A stretch of DNA of 64,000 nt from Moringa oleifera (Eukaryota > Streptophyta > Magnoliopsida > Brassicales > Moringaceae), in contig JAJFZO010000230.1 of assembly GCA_021397835.1 (NCBI GenBank), forward strand, positions 6,070,001 to 6,134,000. Direction: 5' to 3'. The translations under genes and the position numbers were made by a program. Positions 1 to 19,279 of the stretch are shown one piece after another (positions within the stretch are counted from its first letter, which is position 1; each line of letters starts with the position of its first letter). The notes beneath the pieces are model-generated. The model was not told the DNA's origin and made no database searches. It saw only the letters and a list, made by a program, of their open reading frames with translations.

Positions 1-3000
1 CAAAATCAGCCCAAGAGCCCAAAGCTGGAAAAGGTCATCTCAGCCCATGGCCCCATTAATCATTATCCAGCCCATGGCTCCATTAATCATTATCCAGCCC
101 ATGGATCCAATCATCCCTTACCATATCTTTGTACCAAATAATAACAATAATAATAATAGATACAACAATAAAAATAGATATCAAAATAAAATTAGGTACT
201 ATTCGTATTTTTAATTAATTTTCTCTATTTTTTGACTTAATTTTACTAATGAAATTTGATTTTTTTAAAATTGAATTTTATTTTAATTTTTAAAATAAAT
301 ATTTTATAAAACAAATTCTAATTTAAAAATTATTAATAAAAGTAAAGGAATATTCAACTGTTGTGTCAAAAATTTTTTTTATGAATTTTAAAAATTTAAA
401 TGGTGCAAATTTTTTAAAAATAATTTCATTTTTTAAAAAATCATTTTTATGATTATAATTTAAATAGGTATTTATATTCATGAAAAATAAAAATAAAATT
501 TATTTTGCAAAATCTCTAAATTATATAGGTTTTGTTAAATAAATAAATAAAAATGATGATCGATTTGAATTAAATAAATATTTTATATATAAATTAGTAA
601 AAACACTATGAGATTTGATTAAAAATTTTGAATAATCAGAATTTATTTTAATACCTATCACACGATAAAATAAAGAAGAAAAAAAAAAGAAAGAAAAAGA
701 AAACTTTATATAAAGCAGCCAAGGTCCCCAAGTGAATGTGATGCAAGAAAGATCATGTGAAGTTGTCCTTACTTTATACTGAAAGTAAGTTGAAAGCTGG
801 AAATGTAAGATTTATTACAATTCTCGTGATAAGAAACCTTTAAATCATGTAATTCACTCTGAAAAAGTTAGTATTCAAAATTAGATATAAAGGAAAAAAG
901 AAACGCTCAAATTAAAGGAAAATATTTAAATTTGTTATTCATTATAAATTTCTTAATAAAACTTTGAGATATATTAGATATTTAGATTAAGATGCAGAAT
1001 TGCAGACTTAGTCAATGGCTGGGACAGTGGACCACCTTACTCTTGACCCGTTTAGGAGATAAGATTTTCTGTAGTGAAGCAAGTTCCCCTCAATGGTCCC
1101 AGGCTTAAAATCATTTAGACTGTATCATCATTATTGAGATATATGGATTCTTCCCAATGAATTATATTTGTTTTCTAAATTGAAGTTTTAAAATATTAAT
1201 AGTTTTAATTATATTTTAAACAATTAAATATAGTTTTTTTTAAATTATTAAAAATTATAAAATTATTTAATATTATACATATTTAATAGATTTATAATAT
1301 TAAAGGTTTACAAAAATTTTAAAAAACAATTATTGGGTAAAATAATTAAATTTTAAAATTAAAACAGAATCTTAAATTTTATTTAAGTTATTTTTTAATT
1401 ATTTTAATAATAAAATAACATTTTATAATTATTTAAGTCAATATTACACTTAAACTAAATTAAAATGTTAAAAATATAACTAAATGAATCCATTACTTCA
1501 AAAAGTATTAATATATAATTTTTAAAAAAATTATTTAAATTTATTAATAAAAAATCATTTATATATAATAATTAATATTAAAAAATATACTATGTTACAT
1601 CAAACAATATATATGTTTTCAACTTACACCCCGAAACTTCCAAGCCAACAATATTAAATTTTTAAAAAATAAAAACATGAAGAGTTTAAATATTTCAGTA
1701 ATGTCGTCCCTATCAAACATCAATTAAAAGTCATTTAAATTGCTTAAACAACTTTTTATCCCTAAGAAAAAAAAAAAAAAAGGAAGCCAAGCCAATACTA
1801 AGGTTGCGTAATCTATTTCTACACTATGAATTAAGATGAAAAGGATCTTCTGGATTTTTATGTTAAGACTTATGATTTTGTGATAGGTTTTCATTAGGTA
1901 GGTGGTAGAGCACCAAACTTTTAAGCATAACTATTCAAACTGATGAAACTAAAAAAATCAAAACGTTATCATCAGTATTTAACCAAACATGTTAGTAAAA
2001 TCAACTACAGTTACACCAAAGTCACCTAATCCAAAAAGAAGAACGTGATTACGTAATTTCATTTGACTACCAAAACATGCTTAAAAAATTTCTCACTATA
2101 AATATTTTTTGAACAAATATAAAAAAGTAAATTATGCACATTTTTTTACAAATAAACCATTAAGTGTCAATTGAATAAATATATTTTGAATATTTTGAAT
2201 TTAATTTTATTTAAATTTTAATTCAAATTATATGAAATAATAATAATATTTTGATATTAAAATATCTTAAAATAACTTAAATAAATTATATAATTTTTAA
2301 AAATTGTACATGTTTTTTAATTTAAATTATGAAATATCAAGTAAAGCAACAGTATCTTGAATATTTTAATTTGTATCCATTTCGACATTAACTTAAATTA
2401 TTATGAAAAGTTAATTATATTTTTATCATTAAAATATTACAAAATAATACGAATAAATTATATATTTTATGCCAAGTCCATATTTTAAATTTGAACACTT
2501 TTTTATTTTAAAAATTATTTTTAATTTTTAAGAAGTTTAATGTTGTAAATTTAAAAAATATTTTACATACTAAAAAAATTATGAATTTTATATAATAGTT
2601 ACTTGAACATTTTAAAAAAAATGTTATATAACATTTTAAATTCGAATGTTCTTAATTTTTTAATTTTAAATTTTTATCAAAATTAAAATAAAACCAAATT
2701 AAAATATTTAAATACAATTACTCTTTAATTGATCTTTAAAATTTAAATTAAATAACACATATAATTTAGAGTCATTTTGATGTTTATTTAATATTTTGTT
2801 TTAGATTACATTTTTTTACTCTAAAAATAAATAAATTAACATAAAATTTTAAAGGAGAGTAACAGAATAATTTATTATCAAAAAATAATTAAAAAAACCT
2901 GAGTTTCTTAAGCATTTATTGCTTGGTCGTCCAGTGATGAATGCCTAGATGCCAATGAAATCAATCATTTGACATTTAATGCGAATTTATTGGAAAAATG

Positions 3001-5271
3001 AAATTTACCCAACTGATAATGGACAGACAAAACGTAGGTGTCGACTGGGAAAATGTCTAAGATCATCAAGAGAGAACATCAGAACGTGTTATCTTAAGTC
3101 AAACGTTCCTAGCTCTCTCGTGCAGTTTGCTAAAGGAGTGACGCAATTGGCAAGATGCGGGGCCTACTTGGGCAAGGACCTCCACTACCTAACTTATTTA
3201 GTTTTGTTAATAAATAATTTAGTAAAATTATTTATTATTTAAATAAATATAAAAACTTTAAATTGTGTTAATTTTTTTAAATATCAAAATATAAATTAGA
3301 TCAATTATATATATATATATAATATTTTAATTTAATTTAATTTAAAAAAATTTAAAAATATAATTTTATAACAAATCTTGCTTTAAAATTTTTCAAAAAA
3401 TAAAAAATAAAAAATTCATAAAAATAGCTTATAGTAAAAATTGTTCAAATTTTAGAAGCAAATTCAAATGGAGTGTAAAATTTATTTAAGTTATATTTTT
3501 GATATTTTAATAATATTTTTTTATTTATTATTATTATTTAAATCAAATTAAAAGATTAGATGTATCCAATCAATACATCAAAATTCAAATTACAAGAAAA
3601 ATATAACTCAAAAAATTTTGTGTTTATCCATTATTTTTTACATGTTTTTATTGTAAAATATAATTATTTGAAAAATAATATTTACTTTCATAAAATGGGT
3701 AAATTTTTGCGGTAAGAGAAATTTGGGAAAATGATTTAAATCCCATATATTACATGGTTCATAACATTTTTCTATCATTATTATTTTAAAAAATTATTTT
3801 AAACTTTTAATTTTTGATTATATCAATTAACAATTATTTTTAATTTTAATTAAATAAACAGCTCAATAAAATTCAACATAGTGATTTGTCATATAAAAAA
3901 AGAAGCAACAAATTCTTAATGTTATTAAATAGACTTGACAATAATGTCAGACCATACACAACCTTCCATGAACTCATCCTATTAAAAGAAGTTATTTCAT
4001 GATTGTGACTAATCATAATTGTTCGACAAAAGCTAAATAGCATAAATAAATTTATAATTCATTTATAAATTTAATTTTAAAATTTTAATAAAATTATTTT
4101 TTATACTTATTTAAATTTTAATTTATTAAAATAAATATTATTTAAAATATTATTCTTTAATTAAATTTTTATTTTAAAAATTTATCTAAATTTTTTCATA
4201 TTTTAATTTTGTATTAAATATTAAAGATATTTAAAATTAAATACATTTTACAACAAATTTTAACTTGTAATATGTAATGAAAATCCACGTTATCCTTATA
4301 AAAAAATAAAAAATTTTGTATTGTAAATATTTTTTTTTTAAATATATTATTTAAAATTTAAAAAATTCATAAAATAGTTGATTAGTTGAAATTTTTAAAA
4401 ATTTAAAAAATAAAATTAAAATAAAGTGTAGGATCTATTTGAGTAATTTTTATTATTTTAATAATAAATAATTATTAAATTTTTCATAATTATTTTGAGT
4501 CATAATTTAATTTAAACAAAATTAATAAATTGAAATTTATCTAAATACACTTTGAAAGTTAAGATTTAATTAAAAAAAGAGAATAAAACTTAATTTTAAA
4601 TGATATTTGTTTTAATTTATTTTAAAATAAATATTAAAATTAATTATCAATTAAATTTATTTTTATATTATATTTTAATATATTAATTAAATTAAATAAA
4701 TAATATTTTAATTTAATTGACTTAAATTATGTTAAAAATTAAAAATTAAAAATATTTAAGTTAATGATTTTTTATAATAAATTTTGATTTAGAATTTTAA
4801 AAAATTAAAATTAAAAATTAAAATTAAAATTAAAAATTTTATTAAAAATTTTGAATCTTTTAGTATTTAAAAATTTTAAAAATTTCTATTTTAAAAAATT
4901 TAAAAAATCATAAAAATAATTCATAATTTTTAAAATATTTTTACAAAAATATTTGTTTAATTTTTTAATCATTTGAATTAACGTTTAACATTTATCAAAT
5001 CATAAAATTAAATATATAATTGATTTAATTATGTATATAAAAATTTAAATTAAAATAAGTAAATTTATTATTTATTTTGTTTTTTAAAAAATTCCAAACG
5101 TTGTCCTTTGCTAGTCTCGTACAAATGATGTGGACACGCGCTCTGCAATTGACATGCCTAGCAGTCAAGATCAAGCAAGCCAAGGCATTCATCACAGTCG
5201 CTCAAGGGACACCAAAGATTCGACAGCAAGTCGCGACAGGAGTACCCGCCCTCTCTCGGCTTTATTAATAA
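1..5271. other. AT-rich intergenic DNA, no supported gene
   Basis: Almost all of this stretch is low-complexity A/T sequence with long A and T runs and short AT repeats (for example near 3307-3324). Two islands are less AT-rich, about 660-1130 and 2920-3190. The first has a TATATAAA-like string near 706. The second holds an 87-codon open frame (2979-3242) that matches no family I recognise and has no visible exon partners. From about 5080 the composition rises toward the ALDH promoter. Confidence 0.7.
41..121. repeat. 27-bp tandem repeat, three copies
   Basis: A unit starting CAGCCCATGG and continuing through ATTAATCATTATC begins at 41, 68 and 95. Copies differ at a few bases and the third is incomplete. 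It is a short minisatellite at the window edge, and earlier copies could lie outside the window. Confidence 0.85.
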
Positions 5272-5278
5272 TATAAAT
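5272..5278 (+). promoter_or_regulatory. probable TATA box of the ALDH gene
   Basis: TATAAAT lies 238 bp upstream of the ALDH start codon, at the edge where AT-rich DNA gives way to GC-richer leader sequence. This would give a leader of about 200 bp. It is a position and composition call only. Confidence 0.45.
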
Positions 5279-5509
5279 GGCAAACGTCTTTTCTTCCATT
5301 TGTTTCCATTCTCCATTCTTGGAACTCCACATATCTTAACCCGATAATCAAAGAAAACAGATATTAGGAACCTGCCATTCACATACAGCGTCATCGCCGC
5401 AGTACAGTACATATAGAAGACAGACGCGCGCGCTGAGAAATTATTGATCGTCATCTCCGTCGGTAGGTATACTGCTGAGTGCATCGATCGGTTGGTGGAA
5501 GTGTTTGCA

Positions 5510-13478
<7,969 letters not shown>

Positions 13479-13922
13479 TATAAGGTAAAGTGATGTTGGA
13501 ATGTGGCTTCTGTCAAGTATCAGTTTTTCTTGTAAATGTCCTTGTCCTATGGTACAAAATCGGCATGTGTTATTTACTTTTCTGATACAATTTCTATTTG
13601 CACAAGATTGTTAGTAGAACGATGGTGGAGTATCCAAGTATTGTTGATTGTTTCTCTTTCCAATAAATAAGATGTCAATGAAAAATAAGTCTTCTGCTAC
13701 AACAAAACAAAAAAGATAGCTGTAGTACAAATTGTAATTCAAATAAAAATGTTAGCAGGGTAGAACAAGGCACCAGTACTCTTGTTGGCTGCGAGAACAG
13801 AGATCTATTTTCTTTCCAATGGCTACATTTTAAACCTTCTCTATCATATTCCCTGTTGGTGAACCTACTGAATGCTAAAAATCACAGGTTCCTAGAAAAA
13901 TTCAGGATAGTGAAGACGTGAG
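13479..13922. other. convergent 3' flank of ALDH and DnaJ-like genes
   Basis: This 444 bp gap separates the two stop codons. It must hold both 3' UTRs and poly(A) sites. AATAAA near 13662 is a reasonable ALDH polyadenylation signal. I see no other gene. Confidence 0.6.
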
Positions 13923-15244
13923 TCAACTAGAATTCTGTAGAATGTCAAGAATGTCTTTTCGTTGTTCATCTGTAAGTTCGGTAGGAAACTCAATTAGGAA
14001 CACAATTTTCAAGTTTCCTCTCTTTCCCTGCTGTTTCGGTTTCGGCATTCCTTGGCCTGGAATGACCCTTTCATAGCCAGGATGAACAATATCATCAACC
14101 ACCAAAGCCATCTTCTCACCACCAAGCAAAGGGATTGACAGAGTGCAGCCTGTTAGAGCTTTCACTAGAGGAATTCTGACTGCCAACTCCAAATCATCCC
14201 CTTGTCTCCTAAACAATGGGTGCCTTTTCTCAGCAATCACAAAAGTAATATCAGCTGGTAAAGCACCTGGTGTCTCATTGCCCATTCCTTCAAAGGTAAT
14301 CTTAGTTCCTTCTTTCCATCCGGCCTTCACTTTTATCTTTAATATCTCCTCTTCTTGAATGATTTGCCTGTAAACAACAACACAACAAAATTATTAAGAT
14401 CATTGGTCTTGATCATGATTTTTGTATACGGAAGGGAGATAAGGGATGTAGATATAGCAATGATACCCTGTATTCATAATAACATCTCTTGTGATCTTTA
14501 TCTTCTTTGTGCAACCATAGCACAAATCTTCCAGCGTGCAATCGAGCTTCTTCTGCAGAGGAGGAGGCTTAACCATCCCGTTTGAGTTCGAAAACATTAT
14601 AGGATTCGTACTCCTCAAGCTAGCATTCCTCGAGACAGAGCCTGGGATTGCATTAGGATCCCGGCTCGCTCTGGTCCTGCTTCTGTTTAGAGAGGATGGT
14701 GCCGGAGTCGGACTCCTCCGGCTAGAACTTCTCGACAGAGGAGAAGTTTTGCTAGGAAAGAAATTATCACTGCTTCGAGGTCTAAACAAACCTGGACCAG
14801 GACCGCAGCCTCGGATACCATCGGGATGGTATCTAATTCCCTGTACTCCATACATGATTTCTTCCTCACCAGAATCCTGAACATGGAAAAGAAAAATTAA
14901 ACATAGTTTTCCAAGGATTCTTGGAGAAAGTTGAGGATGAAACCTTAGGCGGTAAACATGATGAAGAGAAAAGAAAGGAAAAAAGAAGCTTTGTTGGTAG
15001 AAGTAGGATGTACCTGATCAGGAACTTCCTCGACAACTGGTACTTTAGCCTTTCCTTTTGCTTTGCTCTTGATCTTTGCTTCTGGTTCGTCTCTAGCAGG
15101 AAGCCAATTCTTATCCCGATGCCATAATTTAAAGACTGATCTGTAAACTTTGCAGAGGTCTTTAAACAAAGAACTTCTCTTGTGATGTACAGAGGAGGCA
15201 CCAGTCGGTACGCCGATAATATTGTCGTCACCATGGTCTACCAT
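13923..15244 (-). CDS. DnaJ C-terminal substrate-binding protein lacking a J-domain
   Basis: Three exons: 15244-15014, 14876-14467, 14367-13923, giving 361 residues. From about residue 190 to the end it is a type II DnaJ (DNAJB) substrate-binding region: LEDLCYGCTKKIKITR, then VKAGWKEGTKITFEGMGNE, PLVKALTGCTLSIPLL and EFPTELTDEQR. The N-terminal half has no J-domain: residues 1-77 are a basic, Lys-rich segment and 78-185 a Ser/Arg/Pro-rich linker. One HPD tripeptide (YHPDGIRG, near residue 91) has none of the helix II and III context, so it is coincidental. It should bind client proteins but not stimulate Hsp70 ATPase through HPD. Arabidopsis At1g44160 and At1g11040 are described as similar J-less HSP40 peptide-binding proteins. 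The ATG is the first in frame; the leader upstream is GA-rich. Splice phases all close. Confidence 0.9.
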
Positions 15245-18200
15245 GAGAAGAGAGAGAGAAGAGTACTAAAAGAGAAAAGCCACAAAGTAACAAGAAAGAG
15301 AAAGAGAGAGACAGAGAGGATATCCACGAGAATGCATGGTTTCCGAACACGAACCGGTTTTTGAGGGCTTTTGTTAGACAAGAGTTCCGTCAATGAAGGA
15401 GACTGAATAGAGGGGAGATATCTAGAAGATGGCTTTCACTTAAATTTGTTTTCCTTAAAAACGCACAAGTTGATTTGGTGTTCCCTATCTTTCTGTTGGT
15501 ATGTCTCAATATGGTATTGGATAACGCATCTTGTCTTTAGGACACAAAAGATCTCTAATTATGTCCTTAAAGTATATCTAGAATTGTCCAATTGACTACC
15601 TAAGATATAGTAAAAGCAAAAGTTTTATGAAAAGATAGGAAAACTTACAAATTCTAGCTTCTAACCCTTCTTTTTAATTCTCATTGGGGTCATTAATACA
15701 TCCACTTACATGCTTTGATGAGTAGATAACCTCATTAAATGAATGCCCAGATAGCTCAGAAACATGAAATATGTTCTACCACAAATTGAAAGAAATATCT
15801 AAGAAATCTTCAGACAGCTTTTCGTCTCTGATTTATCTTAAGTTTGACAAATAATTAGCTATCGACATCTTTCTTAGGTTTTGCTTACTGTATCACAAGT
15901 AAAACAACCATGCCCCTGAAAAATATTACCCATAAAGCTCAGAGAGTATAATGCATAGTTTTGAGGTATGCTTTTCTCTTCTCTACAAAAGCAGAAGGGA
16001 TGATTCTGTGTTCTCTGTCTTTAGAAAAGGAAATACTGTTCCCATTTGGTATTGGATAGTGCATCTTGTTTACTGAGTTTAGGACATATCTCCGATCGGA
16101 AACTGTCCTCTTGACTAGCTAAAGTATATTATGAAGGATATGGTCTTATGAAAAAAAGACCAAAAAAAAAAAAAAAGAAAAGGGAAACTTTAAGTAACAG
16201 CTTTCCAAAGCCAAAGAAGTTGACTAGCAGCTCTGGGTCATTTTAGATGCTGACGTCATCAATTTACAGTAACTTTTATTGAATAAGAATTCTGTGGTTA
16301 ATTTTCTTAAAATAGGTAAAAAAAAAAATGATTGGAACTTATTTTATTTTTAGTATTTTCCATTGATATAATAAATTGTAAAAAAAATATATTTTTTAAA
16401 AAATAAGATGATTTTAATTAGTCACGTCTAGTGGGTGAGAGCTTCGTTACATAAGCCTTTTTCAGTGAGTTATCTAGTAGCCTTTTAGCATCTAATACTG
16501 TGTTGATTCTCATTTGGGTCATTGATGCATGAACTTAGCTAGTTTTATCTTTTGAGTGAGTAAATAACCTCCTTAATGGAGTTGTCACATTGTTCAAAAA
16601 GATGAGCTATGTTCTACGTAAAGATGATTACAGTTTAAGTTGGGTTTGATTTTAATTTTAAACATTTGATTTAATATTTAATATTAAAATAAATCAAAAA
16701 ATAAACTGTAAAATTTTAATATCATTAAGATTTGATTTAAAAATAATTTAAATTTTGATTCAAATTCAAAATTGTCATTTTTTTAATAATTAGAGTGAAG
16801 TTATCATTCAATCATCTTATATATCATAATATATATTTTTTAAAATTAAATTATTTTATATATTTTTAATTAATTTAATTAAAAATAAATCAAAATTACT
16901 AATTTTAAATCATTGATTTTGACCGATAGTTTTGATTTCAATTAAAATTTTTAATGGAATCATATTTAAAATAATTTTGATTATAACTAAAAAAACTATT
17001 TATAATAATTTTAATTTAATTTAAATTATAAAAATTATGATTTGATTCACGATTTGAATTGAACCTAGTCACTTTTACTTACAACATCTTTAATTATCTA
17101 ATAAGTGTTCACACAGCTTTTGTCTGCTGCATTTATTCTAAATGACAAGTAATTAGCTAGTTTTCACTTACTATATATATCACAACCAAAACAAATAAGC
17201 CCATGAAATATATACTGTTTATATATTGCAATCTTAAGGAAAAAAATCAATTAAATGATAAAGAAAAATTATTTTAATTACTTTAAAATTTTTAAATGAT
17301 AATTAATACTACTTAATAAAAATAAAGTTATAAAAAATATCTTATTTATGAAGTGACTGATGTAACAAAAATTTATAAAAAAATTATAATTTAATGTAAA
17401 TGATCAAATTACTTTCAGACGATCAGGTTAAATAATAATTCTAACAGAGTAAGATGAAAGTATTTTGATAATTTCACGATATTAATGTGTTGCTCTTTGA
17501 AAAACATATGTTTTAACAATCTATTATGAGATTGTTATATTTTTTTTTGTTTAATATAAAATTTAAGTAACATAATAATTTATTGTGATTTTAACATTTT
17601 TTTTTGACATAATGATCTTATCTTATCTAGTCTCTTTGAAATCGAAAACTTTTTAAAAATTGGATTTGCTCATGTTGACTTTTATTATTAAATTGTAGTT
17701 GGCCATCCTTGATGAGATAGTTAGCTTTGTATCCTTAAGTATTAAGCCTTAAATTATATTTGATCGCATCAATAATATGTAAATTAAAATTTTAAATTTT
17801 ATTTAATTCAAAAATTAAGTTAATAATATATAAAAATAAACATGTAAAAAAAATAAAATTTAGGTGAATTTTGATTCAATTTTTTCAATTATGTATTTAA
17901 ATTTTTAATTTGAGTTAATTTTGATCTTTGTTAAAAAATTTGAAAATTAAAGATAATTGAATTGGAGATATTATAAAATAAATTTTAACTTGAAAATAAA
18001 AAATATTTAATTTATAATCACAAAAAATTTAATTTTTGTAAATACTATATATATATATTTATATTATTAAAAATATAAAAAATTTTAAAAATAATTTGTG
18101 AATATAAAACTATTAAAACTCAAGAATGAATTTAAAATGAAATGCAAAATTTATAAATTATTTTTGAAGTATTTTAAAAATAAAAGTAATATTATTTTTT

Positions 18201-19126
18201 ATAACCGTTTGTGCTAAAATCTTAATTGAATCAAACCAAAACTTTAAACATAAAATTAAAAAAAATTAAAATGATGAAATTTGAATTAGAATCATTATAA
18301 ATTTCAAAATTCTTTTAATTTTAGTTTGTATAAAATTTTGATATTGTATAAACACATTTTAAAGCTCATGAACAAATAAATTTTAATTGAGTTAAAAATC
18401 AAATATAAAAAATTGATAATAAATTAAGTTGAAGATCAATCAAAATATGATTACAATCATACATGAAACAAGTTATAATATATGAAATATTTACTTGTGA
18501 ATTGTGGATCCCAATAGATAAAATAGAATTCACTCACACACCTCAAAGCTCAAATGATAAGCTGAGAATATGTCAATACAAAGTGGCATTTATTCACTAT
18601 TTATAATGGATGTTTTATTAATATGAGTTTCTGCTAAAATTTTAATAAAAAATTTAAAAATATTTTAATATTTTATAATATTAATGTTAATATAAAATAT
18701 AAAATATAAATATTAATTTTATTAAAATAACATTCATCATAATTGTTTAAAAACACAGTTCAAATCAAACATGAATTTGGTACAATTATTATTGTGAAAC
18801 TACCAAACGAAATGAAATGGACCTGCTAAGAAATGAAACGGACCTACAAATTAAATGACAAATTTACCCTTCAAAATCTAAGGGCAGTCTCGACCTTTCA
18901 TGAGTTCAATTTCTTCCTTCCTTCCTCGTCCTCGGACGCGCTTTGCCCACGGTGCTCTGTTTGGACAGGAGGAAAGAGGCAGAAAAGTAAATTCTGGTTT
19001 TTCTCTCTACCAGTCTCTCCCCGCCCAAAAAGAAATATTAAAAAATTCAATCTCTCCTTAGAATCAAGTTCAGCAGGCATTAGATAAGAGTAAATCCAAA
19101 TTTCTCATTTTCTTTTCTGTTTAAAA
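15245..19126. other. AT-rich intergenic DNA
   Basis: The first 120 bp are GA-rich leader of the DnaJ-like gene. The remainder is strongly AT-rich and open frames are short. It contains a diverged direct duplication (listed separately), a TGACGTCA palindrome at 16251-16258, and a short repeat near 18810-18850 (AAATGAAA-GGACCT twice). No gene is supported. Confidence 0.65.
15478..17212. repeat. diverged direct duplication, second copy expanded
   Basis: Three colinear blocks at 15478-15560, 15680-15780 and 15805-15940 reappear in the same order at about 16008-16085, 16505-16615 and 17105-17212. Shared strings include GGTATTGGATA, CATCTTGT, GGGTCATT, TATGTTCTAC and AATTAGCTA. The second copy is longer because AT-rich DNA lies between the blocks (about 16260-16430 and 16620-17060). 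Neither copy has a supported coding frame. Confidence 0.6.
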
Positions 19127-19152
19127 CACGTGAGTTGCGTCATGTATAAAAA
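19127..19152 (+). promoter_or_regulatory. G-box plus TATA box of the aspartic protease gene
   Basis: CACGTG at 19127-19132 is followed 12 bp later by TATAAAAA at 19145-19152, which is 128 bp upstream of the ATG. The arrangement is typical of a plant core promoter with a bZIP/bHLH site next to it. Function is inferred. Confidence 0.6.
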
Positions 19153-19279
19153 CGGAGCTCGAGGCAGCAGACAAAGCCATGTAAGATTCCGTAGACGCTC
19201 TGTTTCTCGTCTTCTTTGATTTCATAGGAGAGGGAGAGAAAAGAAAAAGAAATTGCATAGGCAAAAAGAGCCCAAAAAG

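Noticed and set aside
2979..3242. 87-codon plus-strand open frame in the first AT-rich region
   Set aside because: No recognised domain, no exon partners and no promoter. It owes its length to a local dip in AT content.
14575..14835. HPD tripeptide in the DnaJ-like protein as a J-domain
   Set aside because: The surrounding residues lack J-domain helices, and the tripeptide sits in a Gly/Arg linker.
14536..14880. 114-codon plus-strand frame over the DnaJ-like exon 2
   Set aside because: It is antisense to a well-supported exon and resembles no protein family.
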